Source: Erythrocercus mccallii
Taxonomy: Eukaryota; Chordata; Aves; Passeriformes; Dicruridae
Length of the DNA: 64,000 bases
Assembly (NCBI GenBank): GCA_013397435.1
Contig: VZRG01000189.1
Span: 558,001-622,000, forward strand
Direction of reading: 5' to 3'
Shown: piece by piece, positions 14,361 to 27,682 of the stretch
Position numbering within the stretch: position 1 is the first letter of the stretch
How the letters are laid out: each line of letters begins with the position of its first letter
Notes under the pieces: model-generated
The model's input: the letters and a program-made list of their open reading frames with translations, nothing else
The model's database searches: none
What the model was told of the DNA's origin: nothing
Program-made: the position numbers and the translations under genes

Positions 14361-14440
14361 CAAAACTAAAAGAAGTCCAAAAAAAAAGGCAAAGAAATGG
14401 AAACAAAAAGAAGACAAGAAAACAAAAAAAATTTAAAAAG
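14361..14440 (+). repeat. A-rich, purine-biased low-complexity tract
   Basis: About 80 bases are dominated by A with G and occasional C. The lysine- and arginine-rich open frame across it (14240-14476) is a by-product of this composition. It might be the remains of a degraded poly(A) tail, but no retrogene body was recognised next to it. Confidence 0.7.
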
Positions 14441-17400
14441 CCAAGATTGGCCTACACTCCAAATTACACCATATAAAACCCACCCCCCCCTCCAAATTTA
14501 TGCTCTGTTCAGCATAATTCTAATTTTATAAAAAACCTCCAACTCCTTATGATATTCTAGCAAGCACCTCAGAGGCCTATTAGCAACCTCCCCAAGTTCA
14601 CTTCAAGGCAATACTCCTGTAACTGAAATCATCTGTCTCATTGCTTCTGTGCAAGCCAGCACACTTGGATTCAATCAGAACACTATTTGCTCAGAAAGCT
14701 GGGAAAATAGAGTTATTGCTCCTGAAGCCTGTAACGAGGCTGTCACGCCTCTCAGACTAACAGAGCTTAAAGCCAGGAGCACAAAACTGCCTCACCCCCT
14801 ACACAAGTTCCAGATACTCTTTGCATACCTCTGCTAAATCCTATGCTCAGCAAAGGCATCCAGGTTTGTCCTGATGCAGTGGGCATTCTATTTGCCATAG
14901 TAGCTCATCGTTGCTGTATCATCCTTAAGTTATTGCCCTGGTTCTACCCTGCCCTCTCTGGCTTTGCAGTGTTATCTTTAAATCACAGATATCAGAACAA
15001 TACCTTGTCCTTAGTGTTAGCCTGACCAGTGCCAGAAGCAGGGGTAAAACCACCCCTTTGCTCCTCCCTCTCTCCTCCTGAGCACAGAGCCATGGCTTCT
15101 CTTAGACCTTTTTGCCACTGCAGCAGAATCATCCACAGTTTTCCCGTGTCAAGGGATTTTTAAACCCTGTCCATCATGAGATTTGGATTTATGGCAGAGT
15201 TCAATGCCAGCTGGCTTCAATGGTCATTGAATTGCACTCTGGAGGATTTCTGAGATACAAACAGAAGAATGAATTGGAGTACTGCATCCCTAGAGATTGG
15301 CTCTAAGACAGTCTTATGTCTTCCTTTGGCTGCAGAAATGCACAATGGACAACTAATTTGCACTATTGTGGGAGAACTGCATTCCAGCAATCAGGTTTTC
15401 AGCTTTAAAAAGCCAGGCTTTAACCTTGGCTTCAGAAGAGAAAGAAAATTAAATGGTGAAATGTTTCCATTCAAATCATCAGTACCTATGCACAAAAGAC
15501 AGAACTCTGATTTACACAAAAATTGTATTTCACTCTCAGGAAAGGAAAAAAGGGAGAAGTCTGATCTGGAACCTGCTGAGTTTCCCCAGCCAAGAGAGCA
15601 GAAATAGAAGATGTAGGCACAGAGACTTTGCAACTCCGTAAGTGCCTTGTGAGGAGTTATTGAAGGAAAAGATTCTGTGAGAAAACTGGAATCTGCTCAT
15701 TATGAGCTAAGTAAAAGCTTCTTCAGCTGCAGCCAACTACAGTTTAATTTAAACTGCATTCACGCTGACAAAAGCATAGTGGCTAAATTGCTTGCACTAA
15801 TCATACCCTGCCCGTGTACTTTGCTTACAGATGGTCATTAATATCATAATGATGACCTGTGACAGACAGGCTGCAGTGAGTACAACTATCCTATTTAGTT
15901 TAGCCAGGATGAATTGTCCAGCTGCAATTCAGCACTGAATAAGTGGGGCATTTAAAGAGAACAGTAATGTGAGCTGCACTCTGTGTGAGAAGACAACAGG
16001 CAGCTCAAGATGACTCTGCTAAACAGGGTGTTTTCTACTTGTCTGTCCTCAGTGGGGCATGTCTTGAAGCTTGGGGTCATATCTACAAATACGAGACAAA
16101 GAAAAACAGAATTAATCCATTTTGTCCTCAAAATGATATTTTCCCAAGTAATTTGACACACTGGATTAGTTTTCTGGGAGGGATAGCTGAGGTTACAGAA
16201 TCACCGTACCTGGTGACAAATCCTGTCACGCTTTCTTGTAGATGGGAATGAAGAACAGAGCCTCTTACAAAACTGGAGTCTTCAGAAGCTCCTCTTCCCC
16301 TTTTAGAAGCAAGGAGAGGTGTTCCCATTCCACTGCCCTTATACTTCACTGGAAAATTGCTCTTACAGGCTGCTTTGGCTGTGATCCTGTCACTTAGCTG
16401 CCTTGTACTGTTGAATATTTGTTGAACTTTACCAGTGAACTCTATTCTAAATTCAAGACTTTAAACAAAAGCAAACTGATTTCCTCCTAATTTGTCTCAA
16501 AACCAAGACACCCACAAAGCTAACAAAATTGTGCTTTCATGAACCCTGATCCTACACCCTGAATTTACTGACTATTGTTATGTTTGCAGTAGAAACCTGA
16601 GTGAATGATTTGGACTAATAGGATACTGATTCCAAAGCAAGCAGAAACATCTGGTACCTGAACTAAAGATAGCTCAGAAACATCATGGCTAAAATTCACA
16701 CAAAAATATTTAATCCAGAAATTTAAGATCTTGCATCCAATTCTTCATTTCTCCTGGTATTTCAGAAAACAAAAATCCCAGAAAATTTCAAAGCTCAAAA
16801 CCCCTTTCTTTCTGCTCCTTCTTGTGATTGCAGGATGTGGGGAGGTGGGGCTATACCTGGCATGCACTTGTATAACAGGTATCTGAGAAAAGGAAACTCT
16901 GGTGATTTATCTCATCAGAATATGACAGCTCAGCCACTTTCTGTGTTCTTTCACTCTAATACTATGTCAGTTCTACTTAAGCTCCCCTTATCAGCCAGCA
17001 TCTGCAATGCCCTTTGTATGGTGACACATCACTGAAAAGATTCAAGGCCTTGAGTGGATGTCATTGTCTCTCTCATTAGCCATCACACTTCCATCTGAAG
17101 CAGTAATCATGTTTTCTGTCTGCCCACCAAAGTCACTAACCCTCTATTTAACAGCGATTCTTGGTGCCTTAAAAGTAATTCCCATGAAGGATGATAAGGA
17201 ATCTTGTGTTGCATAACGTGTTGCTCTTTGCTGCCTGTGGACACTCTGATTGGATCAGCTGGGCTCACCAAAATTTCAAGACACACACACAGACAACCTG
17301 TTAAAGCACTCACATGCCATAGCAGTGAGCCTGGTTCCCAGCTGCAGATTAGACATCAATTGTGACTCTCAAACAGCAAGTCAAATGCCCTGCAGAATTC

Positions 17401-20180
17401 CTGGAGATGAGGTATTAAGTGGGTCGAGTCCTCATATTGGTTCCCAGCTATCAGTTCCCAGCAGCCACGAGCAAGTTGCTGGATGATGTGGTAAAAGCTC
17501 TGCCTTTAGTTTGGAATGAGTAGCTCTGTGCACTGGATAAGGATCACAACTTGCTTATTGCTAAAATGATGGCTTGTGAAAATTTTTCGCTGAGTTTGGT
17601 TTGCTTTAAACCCCTGCTTGCTGGTAATATTATTTATACATACTCAGACACCTTTAGGATATCTCTGGGGCTATTCATTAATCCCAAAAGTTTTGTGCAT
17701 TTTAGCATGAATTATTGTTTATTCAGGAAAATATCTCCTGAAGTATGTTATTCCTTATGTATCAGAGGAAGTACAACTGAGAGCAGATGGCATGGCACAC
17801 TTTGTGTGTGTAGGGGTAATAATCAAAGCCAGTCGTCTCTGAAGCAGCAGCACACACCCAGAAAATTCTCCATCCTAACTATTTCTGTGTGAGAAAGGTG
17901 ATTCCCACCAGCCTGGATTATCCTGTAAAATAGTGAATTAATCCAAAGAAAAAGGACTCTGTTATTAAAGGAGATTATTTGTAAACAGTAAAACAATTCA
18001 CCAGAAATGAAGATACAGTACTTCTACCTTAGTGTTTCCTTTTGGATTTAGCCTGAGCATGTCCAGGTGTGAGCCTTTCCATCTAACTGAGGTTTTTTAT
18101 GAGTCAAAAATCAGGTTTAAACTGTTTTCAGATTTAGTAGAGACAGAAAGGCAAACAAATGTCTTTGGATTATTTAATGCTGCTGCAAAATGAGACAGTC
18201 AAATCTCACTGTTTGACTAGCAAACTTGCAATTCACCAAATCGAGCTGGACCAAATCCCCTGCAGCTACAAGCCACAGGGGCTCTGCTAGAATCCATATA
18301 AATGCATCCATTCCAACCCAAATTTGAACTATAAGCCTTAAATCTAGTTTAAGAATTTAAATGCTTCACAGCTGGGGTGTTTTTAGGTTTTTAACCCATA
18401 GCGTTTTCACTGCCACAGTACTTGTGTTGGTTGCCCATTGCACAGAAAAGCTATGGAAAAAAACCATAAAATAGCTGAATAACTTATTGAGCCCAAGGTA
18501 CGGGAGCTGCAGAGCAATGCACAGAAACTGTTCTGCAACCCTCAGTACAGCTGCCGTCAGGAAAATGGAAATTCTTGCTACTGCAATCATAGACATCACT
18601 TGTAATAGGGGTAAGAGGACAATTTTCAGAGACAAGCCCAGTCTTTGAAGGGATAAGATCTTTTTCAGCTTCCCTTTGGAGTACAGGCGAACATTGGACG
18701 CCCAGGTAACACCATTTCCACTGGAAGTGTCTGATAAAGGTTGGTGTGTTTGCAACCCCAAGGCAGAGCATTCCTTTCAGAGAGAGTTTCTGGTTTCAAG
18801 TCACTCTCCATGTTGCATTTTCTTTTCTGTGCACTCAGAAATCTGTTTATAGCTTTTATGTGACATTCAGGGAAAAGTAACAACTCTGGGTCAGTTCTTC
18901 GGGTGGCATAAATCAATGTGGCTGCACTGACTTCAGTATTGCCATCAAATGTAGCTGAAGGTCTGGTGCTGCTGACATTTAATTCGTGTGTTATAACACG
19001 AATACGTGCACAAACACTGAACACCTTTAAGTGTTTTTATTCAGGGGGAAAAATACTCACTTTACCAGAATCTAACAGCCCTCCAGCTTTCAGCTCTTTC
19101 TAAATAACTCAGACAAGGAAATCAATCAACACACTTTTTTTTTTCCAAGCTTACAACAAAGTGCAGTAGATTTACTCTAAGTACAAAATTTTTTTTCTCC
19201 TGGTATACGTGTGTATCTGAGGCAAAACATAAATAACATAAAAGTTCCAGTTAATACACCTCTGAGCAGGAATATGTTTTTTCTTTTATTTATGATTTTC
19301 ATGGCTATGTTCAGGCAGTGACATAATTCATCTCTTTATTCTCAGTTCAGCAGATCTGTCTGCAGGTGACACACAGAGCAAGTGTACAATCTGGAGTGTG
19401 TGGTAGAAAAGCCAGGTTAATAAAGCAACATCCATTTGCAAGACAGGAGAAGATTTTAATCCTGAATTTCTCACGTTATCCCTCCAGTTCCCTGTGTGCA
19501 GTGTTTGCAGTGTCCGCAGCCTCTGGTCTGGTGGGTAATCACCAATCACACACTAAGCTTGCTGAGGTTTGATAGAGCCAGAGCAAAGGCAGGTCAGGGC
19601 AGGCAGCTGGGAGGCATCAGGACACTGATAGCTGGGGCCCTGCCACTGATCCCAGTAATGGACACAGCAGAAGAGCCAGGGGAGCCATTTGCCATCTCAA
19701 ATGAGAGGCTGCAGCAAGGACAGTAATCCAGAGAGCCAGTGCTTAAGCATCCACCCTGTTCCATGTTATCCAAACACACTTTGTGCCTTTACTTCAGAGG
19801 GCAACATAATGAGGCCCGCAATTCTAAGATTTGTGGAAAACAGTCTGGAGTTGGGAAAGAGGGCAGCTTTTTGCCCTGTTCCGCAATGCCAGCCATCCAT
19901 GGACACGCTGACATGCACTTCATTTTGCTACAGTGTCAAATCCACCTGGCCAGGTTTCTTCTTTTCTCAGCTTTTCTGTGAAAAACAAGCTGCAAAGCCC
20001 ATGGTTCATTTTTTCCTAGCTGAATGCTACCCCTAGTCTGTAGTCCTCACCCAAAAAAACTCAATGTTTTTTAGCTCTGGGATCTTGGGTTTCCTGGCTG
20101 CACAATAGAAGAAAACAACACCAAGCAGCAGGACTCTGCTGTGTCTGAGGAGCATGGATGATGAAGTCTTTGCTGACTGA
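14441..20180. other. Unique noncoding DNA
   Basis: No gene, RNA or transposon was recognised. Short chance open frames occur on both strands (131 codons at most, 18366-18761 minus). The only structured item noticed is the inverted repeat at 18983-19002. Confidence 0.5.
18983..19002. repeat. Short inverted repeat with a perfect 12-bp palindrome
   Basis: TTCGTGT at 18983-18989 is the reverse complement of ACACGAA at 18996-19002. The core GTGTTATAACAC at 18988-18999 is perfectly palindromic. CpG dinucleotides sit in both arms in a CpG-poor neighbourhood. It could be a dimeric factor site or chance. Confidence 0.6.
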
Positions 20181-20189
20181 GAAGGAAAT

Positions 20190-20850
20190 TTATTAGGAAG
20201 ATAAAGAGGGGCCATGATAGATTAAATGTTGCTGAGAGATGAAGTAGATATCCTTAAGGGTCTGGGCAATTTCTTCATCCCAGGAAATGAAGGACCTGTA
20301 ATATTCCAGAGTCCATGCTTTCCTTGAGGGGAATAGAAATGCTAAAGAAAAAGCCCTCACCGCAGAAGAGAAGATAATAAGGCAATTAAAGCTCTCAGTG
20401 CTATTAAAAAGTTGACAAAGCACCAGGATTAGATGAAATACATCACTGAAATCAGTGTGGAAAGAGCAAATAAAATCGAAAAGCCTTTGGAGAAGAATTT
20501 TGATTGCTTACTAATGGCAATGCTAGTACCAGAGGATAAGGTAATTTCTGTGCGTAAGGAAGGACAAGGTTAAAAATGGGCACATTTCACCTGAATTTCA
20601 GGAAATTAGTCAATAATGTATCTCAAGATGAATTGATTTGAAAGGTCAAGCAGGATGGTGACACTGTTGCAAGTGGGAAAATTAGTGAAACTGGTCAGGA
20701 ATTACCCTTTGTCTGGCAGCCAAAGGTTCTAATAAGTTGGTGGGAAGCCTTAAGAGAAAGCAATCTATATTATCAAAATTCATAAATAGGCCATCCTCTC
20801 TGGCCACACTCTTTATGCTCCAAATACTCTGTAAATGCCTGAAAGGTTAT
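20190..20850 (+). mobile_element. Old CR1-type LINE body fragment
   Basis: Around 20400-20600 the sequence resembles the pre-RT part of CR1 ORF2. 'gcaccaggattagatgaaatacat' corresponds to the 'KAPGLDEI(H/T)' region of non-LTR ORF2. It is followed by a 'ccagaggataa' segment corresponding to the 'P.DW' region. No frame is open. The stretch from 20190 to 20360 and the end near 20850 are assigned only by continuity. It may be part of the same element as the 3' end that follows, with the RT region deleted, or a separate insertion. Confidence 0.5.
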
Positions 20851-20859
20851 CTCAATTCA

Positions 20860-21272
20860 TCAGGGTACATTCACGAAGTTTGCAAAGGAAACAGAGCTGG
20901 GAGGAGTGGCTGAGAGGGGTCATGCTGAGAAGGGTCAGGGAGACCTTGTAAGTGCATATAAATACCTGATTTATAGGGTACAAAGAGGACAGAGCTAGGC
21001 CCTTTTCAGTGCTGTCCAGTGACAGGACCAGAGGGCACAAGTTGAAATATAGGAGATGAAGTCTGAGCATCAGGAAAAGATTTCTTTACTGTGATGGTGA
21101 GCTGTGGAACAAGTTGCTCAAAAAGGTTGTGGAGTCTCCCACCTCAGACTTATTCAAAAGTTGTCTGGACACAATCCTGGATAACCTCCAGGGGACCTTA
21201 CCTGATCAGGGTTGTGGGACGAGATGACTTCCAGAGGTCCCTTACGCCTGTAACCTGTCTGTGATCCTGTGA
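20860..21272 (+). mobile_element. CR1 LINE 3' end, internally deleted
   Basis: The segment reads from an RT-region piece ('ctgggaggagtggctga', about 20897) directly into the end of ORF2 ('aaatacctg', about 20962). It then runs through the CR1 3' untranslated region, with the phrases 'gtgacaggaccagagggca', 'catcaggaaaagatttctt' and 'gtggagtctcc'. It ends in 'ccagaggtccctta' and two 8-base tail repeats of the ATTCTGTG type ('ctgtgatcctgtgatc', ending near 21272). The jump from RT to the ORF2 end indicates an internal deletion. It is less diverged than the CR1 copies at 10.4-12.7 kb. The orientation is plus, from the tail position. Confidence 0.88.
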
Positions 21273-23122
21273 TCTGTGTTTTCTCCTGTTTTTCTGGCTC
21301 TTTTACATTATCTGAGTACCCAATGATATCACAAAATAGGCTATCTCAGATCAGATGAAGGTTTATCAGATATGTCTCTGTCTCCTGCCTCTGTCCCCAG
21401 GTGTTCCCCAGTGACAGAAAAGGTACAGCAAGCTCAGTCCCACCCAGGAATTCAGCATTGCCCCATTTTGGTGCACTCTAGTTAAAACACAAATAAAAAA
21501 ATAAGTTGTCACCCACCTCAACACATTCTGGTAGTAACTTTCTCCTTGGGGTTTGTGCTCACTGAGAGAAGAAAAACCACAAAGGGTCTTGCAGAGAGAC
21601 TTTTGTTTCTTTTACTCTCAAAAAGCAGGAATATCTAATGGAGTGTTTCCTGCTGTCAAAGTTGTTTGATTTTTTTTTTTATCTGACACAAAATCATCAG
21701 GTCAGCTAAAAGAATTGATTTGTAATGCATGAAAGGGTCCCAAAAACATATTTGTCTAAATAACTAAACTCGATCACAATCTTAGCTAAAAAAAAAAAAA
21801 CCCTCACAGATTTTATAAAACCTAATCTTAGACTTTTTCATTATAATAAGAACTGAAAAGTAATTAACATTTCCATTAACAAAAGGTTGGTTTCCAAAGA
21901 AAAAGTTGTTATTTCAGTTTCCCAAACTGTGAAGAAAAAAAAATCATGACTAGAAAACAAAATGCAGGGTATTTAGAGATCTTGTCACAGGATTGTTTCC
22001 ATATTTAGACCCATCTTTTCATATTTTGAATAGTGCTGGAAAGAAGGCGTATGATTATTACCTGCAAATGCTATTTTCTGGAGATAGAGCAATGTGGAGA
22101 TATAATTAAAAGTTGTGGAGTGAAGTTTTTAAAAGAAAATTCACATAATCATAAAAATCCCTGATAGCAAGGACTAAATTGGTTTTGTGGAATAACAACT
22201 AAAAAAAGAAACATTTTAGGAGTGAACATACTATATGTTAAAAATTAAATTCTATTCTACATGGGAACCTTTTTCCACTGACAAAGGAATGAATTTGATG
22301 GCTCAATGAGATTTTCCATCTCTAATGTTTATGATTCAGTATATTAGATATGACCTAATTTCTATGATATACGATGCATACAGGAGGCACATGAGATCCT
22401 GTGAGAAAAAAAAATCAATTGGTTGGTGGGGATAGACTACTTAAGGGCTACTGAAATTTAATCAGAGAATCATCAAGGTGTCATGGAGAGAAATGGGACT
22501 TGCTGAATTTTGATGGCCACCTTTGCCATATTACCACACATTGTATTTCCCTGCTCATCAATGCAATGATGAGCGATTTCTCTGTGTGCATCACCAAACT
22601 GAAATCTTCCTTTCCAGAAAGTCTGGGTAAATTATGTGCACAGCTGCAGAGGTGCAGAGGGGTCTGCAGGCTGGATAACAGGTGCCAACGATGTTCCCTT
22701 TTTCATTTATTCTTCCAATCAGACAGCAACTCTGAACATGTTTATGAAATGTACTGGAGGCAGCAACCAGAGACCCTGAAAATAGTGCTCATCTCAAAAT
22801 GGGCCATCATAGGAATCATGAAGAGAGGGAGCAGAGAAGCAAGAACACAATTGGACTGAAGAGTCCATGCCCTCACTTTCCCAAATGAAACAGACTTGAT
22901 GTTTTCTTTTGGAGGGGATGTGTGATACTGAGGACCTTGAGAGAGAATCACTTTGCCCCCACAGCCCACCAGAACGGATTGGAGGAGATGCCATCCCACT
23001 GCTGAGGGCTACTTAGGGTAATTGCACTCTTGCTGTCTGCCTGATGAAGCTCTCACAGGATGGTGCAAGAACAGTGAACTGGCCCCCTTGCTCTAGGACA
23101 CAATCAATACTGAATTAGCCTT

Positions 23123-23143
23123 TAATTACAAGTCTTTTAATTA
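23123..23143. promoter_or_regulatory. Paired TAATTA homeodomain-type motifs
   Basis: Two perfect TAATTA cores lie at 23123-23128 and 23138-23143, start to start 15 bp apart, in non-repetitive sequence. Such pairs can bind paired-class homeodomain proteins. In AT-rich DNA they also arise by chance, so this is a weak call. Confidence 0.2.
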
Positions 23144-23684
23144 TTCAGTGTTGACTTATAGTATGAAGCAGCAGCTGTAAATCTAAAGCAAAAGCTTTGA
23201 CTCCTGGTATTCTCTCATTATCTCCTATACTGTCCTTGTGCAGGAAAATATAAGACTATTGACACAATTTCATAATTTTTACAAGAGTAATCTAGGATCC
23301 ATGCTGCTGCTCAGCAAGGACCATAATATATTTTAAAGCCTCTGGCTGTTGTTAGGTGGTATTAACAAGCAGAAAGTGATTTGCCTGAAGTTTGATAGCT
23401 CTTAATAGATTTCACTGTAGCAGAGAATAATTTTTATCTCCAGTTCATGAAAAAGTCTGCACCAAATTGCTCTGAAAGTAGATATAGAGAACTTCAGTGT
23501 GATTTCAACATAATGCAGTCCTGAGCCTAAATCTATCACTACCTACACTAAATTTAAAAATCCTTGTTTTCTCAAAAGAGATGTGGTTTGGTCCTCATTG
23601 ATAATGCACTCAGAGGGATATGTTTATGATAGAAATATCTGTAACATATCAAATATCAATACCTACTTAAATATCTACAGAGAG

Positions 23685-23718
23685 AGAAAGGTCTGTTTTA
23701 CAGAAAGGTCTGTTTTAC
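23685..23718. repeat. Perfect 17-bp tandem duplication
   Basis: AGAAAGGTCTGTTTTAC at 23685-23701 is repeated without mismatch at 23702-23718. It is probably a recent slippage or repair duplication. Confidence 0.92.
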
Positions 23719-26563
23719 CCTGGCTGTTTGCTCTTTGTAAAAGTAGCACAGACTTTTATCCTTATTTTGTCCATTGCAATAAAAGATAAAGCAATTGAGA
23801 AAGTGAACTTAGTGACATTTGTGGTAAAATTTAGAAATGTATTTTGGAAGGGTTTTGTCCAAGTCACAAATGACATGAATTTCAAAGAGCTGTGGTCTGC
23901 TGTGGGCAAATAATTCCTTGAAACAAACATTTCTGCACTGGAACTGCTGCAGCTGGCTCGGGGTGCTGGCTTCCATCCCACAAACAGGGAGGGGAATGCA
24001 TCGTCTCCCTCTTCCAGACTCACAGCCCAGACTGATACACACATCCAACTTTACAATGAGATACATTTTACTCTTTTACCCAGGCACTAGATGTGATATG
24101 AAAAATTTCCTCAAGTATTCTGTTGTGTTTGTGGTGTTGAGACATCAGTCTGTGCCTTCCTGTGACATGGGGTGAAAGGAGGTCCTATAATTTCTGCTTC
24201 TCTTTATGTCAGAGGACCTGTCCCGTTCCCTTCTGTTGTTTCTGCATTTGCTCAGAATTGGAAAATACATGCACACACCAGGAAAACTTGAGGAAAAAAT
24301 GACCATTTTCTGAGACTGAGAACTTGAGCATTGGGTTTGCCATAGAAGCTGTGGCCTCTCCAATGCTTCCCTAACCACCTGCCAAACCTGACCATCTATC
24401 CTTGACATAATGAATGTGCAAAAGACAAAGTAGCTGAGCTGCAAGATTCAGCAGTTGCATCCTTGTGTAATGGGTCTGGTCTTACCATTCACAGGCATTT
24501 ATCAGGATGATTGCTCTTCTCTGCTCATAATCACAGTCTATTATTGCTCACATTCTATAAATACCATAAAGAAAGAAGTTTCTTGAAAAAGCATCAGTAA
24601 ATAAATCCCTCTGCCAAAAGTTTATAAATTGTGTGTTACTGTGCATATCCCAGCAGCAGCAGTTCAAGCATTAATGACTTAGCCTTTCTTAATCCCTTTT
24701 TTAATTACAAAAACCAGACAGAACGTATTATCAACAAATTACTTGGTATAACATTATTGTTCCTTCTCAAATCAAGATCATGTTGGATGTGTTAAAAATG
24801 CATAAATAAAGCCAGTGCCAAACATTTTCAGAGCTTGAATTCATCCAGCACTTGACTTTTATGGATGTTCTCACAGCAGTGATTTTTAGGTTATTTTTCC
24901 ATCTTGTCCTTTATTATCTTTTGTGTTCTAACATGGAGCTTCATTCCAGTAAAGACAAGGGCATAAAGTGCTAATCCATTGGTACATTCTTTGCTGTCTC
25001 TCATTAAAGCTGACAAGAAATAATTACTTCATACTTGTTCTCATTAACAGCTAAAATTGTCTTCCACTTTCTTATATTAGCAATAATTTACATTTAGTAC
25101 TAAATCTATTAACTGGTGTCAGGTCCTCGGGTCAGAATTCTCATTTTCCAACTTCTCAACTCTTTTCCCCTATCTCAGGAGGACAGTCCCTGCTGCCATA
25201 CAGCAAGGTGTGCTGGCAGCACTGGCAGCAGCATCACTGGGTGATCTCCTCATATGGGCTTGATGGCATCAGTAATAATGGGAAAATGAATGATCATAAT
25301 CTCTGCCTCCCAAATTAATCCATATCTGATGTTCTGTTAGACTTTATTTTGTTACTAACATAAGGGTGATATATGGTCAGTGATTAAAATCCCAGGGAAG
25401 TGAGACCAACTTTCTCTACATCCCTAAAAACATAAAGTTCTAGAGAAAGACAGTGTCAGTATGACATGGCCTTGAAAGGAATTCTTGGAGGAAATGAATA
25501 CTTACATGGAATGAGAAGACTGAAAATTTAACCTAGACTGTACATTTCATGCCTCTCCCACAGACTGAATTGCAGTGGTGCAGCTAAAGCTAAAACAGGC
25601 AGACCTCAGACTCTGCAGGTGAAGAAAGGACAAAGAGCAACAGACCTCTCTGGAAAACTCAGATAAAACTAAAGTGATGGCATGGACTTTCAACAAGGAT
25701 TTTTGAAAGGCACATTTTAGTGGATGAGACTGATTGTTTTATGAAACTGCAAGAAATCTCTTTGAAGCGAAAGAGGCTGAAATAGTTTGGTACTTAAGGC
25801 CACAACAAGGAATTCCTGGCAAACTTTCAATTTATGCTGCTATTTTTTTTAATGGAACTTGACTGAGTTCCAGCCAGGATCAGAGAGGGCAAAGAAATCT
25901 TTGAGATATTAGGAGGAATAAAATACAAGTATAACAGACATCTAAGCTCACTGGAATTCCTTGTCAGCAGACTCACATCTATTTATCAGGATTGAGAAAG
26001 GAAGAACTGTGGTACTTGGTGCTTTTTGGTTGTTTTTTTTTTCTTCTTTCTCTGACAGCTTAAAATTACTCAGAAAGCTGCCATTTAAGAAGAAAAAGGA
26101 AGAGTTCAGAAAGGAAAATTTTAGATACTATCTTGATTTAAGCTGTACCAAGATAGGTTCAGGTTTAAGTGCTCATGAAGAGTTATGGATACCATTATCC
26201 TTATTTTTTCCTTTACCATGACAAAACAGACAGGGCTGAGAGCTGCACAATACCAGCTGTCAGAGCTCCTCTTGGTCCTGCATTCCCCTGTTTGGTTGTG
26301 AGGGCTCACAGCACCACACTGCCTTGTGCAGCTTTCGACAAGGATGAAATGCTTTCCCTTCCTCCCCTATCCTTCCCATGGCCCTCAAGCAAGCAGAAGG
26401 CATCCCTCTGAGCAGGTAAAATGTCTCACTGGGGCTAGTGGGTGAATTTTAAGATAACTCTCCTCTGAGTTTAGCACAAAAATGCAGGCAGAGAAGGGAG
26501 GATTTGCACTGTACTGGGTATTTCTATGGGCAGGTTGTAAAGGAGCCTGTTTTAAGAGAGTGT

Positions 26564-26914
26564 TTACTGAGCTGACAGCATTCCCCTCTGCTCCCCCCGC
26601 AGTCTCCTGTCTGTGGCCACTCCTTCCCCATCTGCCCCAGGACCAGGCTTGGCCTCGGGCACAGCCTGACCCCCTGTCCTTCTGCTGGCCCCTGGGGCAG
26701 CTGGGGCACCCAGGGGCACTCCTTGTCCAGACATGGCACTAAGCAGCTGCTCCCTGTTTTCCAGGAACTCTTCCAAATCTCGGAACCTTTTCATGTCTGC
26801 ATTATGCAAAACGCCCCATCTTTTAAACCAGTAGGTATCTTCCCAGCCAGAGGTCATTTTCATCTCTGCCTCTTTGCCTGGTGCTCTAAGGCTCTGAATC
26901 TGTTGTAACTCCAA
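26564..26914 (-). other. Open frame of 116 codons in a GC-rich patch, probably not a gene
   Basis: The minus strand is open for 116 codons across a locally GC-rich patch (about 26580-26740). The frame begins with a mixed, charged segment that includes EEFLENREQLLSAM. It then becomes rich in Gly, Ala, Pro and Arg, as expected of translated GC-rich DNA. No domain, signal peptide or splice pattern was recognised, and the opposite strand is also open over much of the same stretch (26482-26742). It could be a decayed exon or retrocopy, but composition alone explains it. Confidence 0.15.
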
Positions 26915-27682
26915 CCAGCAGCCCCTGGCTCCTTTGTGCTTTGGTTTTGCTCTGGAGACTTCTGGTTTAATCCTGATGCAAACATACCAGGTCCTGTTCT
27001 CTGATCTTTGTCAGTGCACCAGCTGGACATGTTTGGGCAGTTGGTACAGCCAGCTCTTCTTGGAAATTCCTCGCTCTCTCCCAAGTGTCTTTGAAACAGC
27101 CAGAGGAAAATGTGCATTCACAGAACATCTTTGCACTCAAAGTCTTCCTGATGACTGAAATGACCAGTGGGAGCTGCACAGCCAGCTCTCATTACACAGA
27201 TAACCAGGTAAGACTGCAGAGAACAAGACTGTCCCCAAAAACTCCATGATATATGCAAATATGAGAAATTAAAATGTAATTAATTTTTTTAAACTTAAAA
27301 AATAACTTTTTTTACCTTGCGCAGTGTCAGTATTTGTTATCTTCCTTTTTCATTTTGAATTACAGGCTTTGTCAATTTGCAGATAAGATTTAATGTTAAA
27401 GTTTGAATGTTTTAATGTGAAAAAAAGGGAAAGCTTTTGATTGTAATCTCTAGGGTCAAATAAGAAGAAAGAAGAAAAAGATCAAAATGCTGCCATTGTA
27501 AAAACTTGTCAGAGATTTAACTGTGACATTCAGGCATATCATTAAAATTTGCTTTACAACTGCTGCTACTGTACTTCCCCGCAGTAGCATGAAGGAAGCT
27601 GAAAAAATAATCTTTACATTTTCCTGAGAACATTAGCTTCCATGTAAAGATATACCAAATTTTATTTTTCTCCTCATTATGT

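Larger units (their letters stand above)
21273..26480. other. Unique AT-rich noncoding DNA
   Basis: No gene was recognised. The stretch contains homopolymer A and T runs, a 17-bp tandem duplication at 23685-23718 and some TAATTA-containing DNA near 23.1 and 24.6-25.1 kb that could be conserved. Open frames do not exceed 119 codons. Confidence 0.5.

Noticed and set aside
14240..14476. Lysine/arginine-rich frame resembling a nuclear basic protein
   Set aside because: It is explained by an A-rich purine tract, and no start context or homologous domain is seen.
22460..22500. Minus-strand CR1 tail ('agagaatcatcaagg')
   Set aside because: Only a few bases resemble the CR1 terminus and the expected 'gttggaagg' block does not follow.
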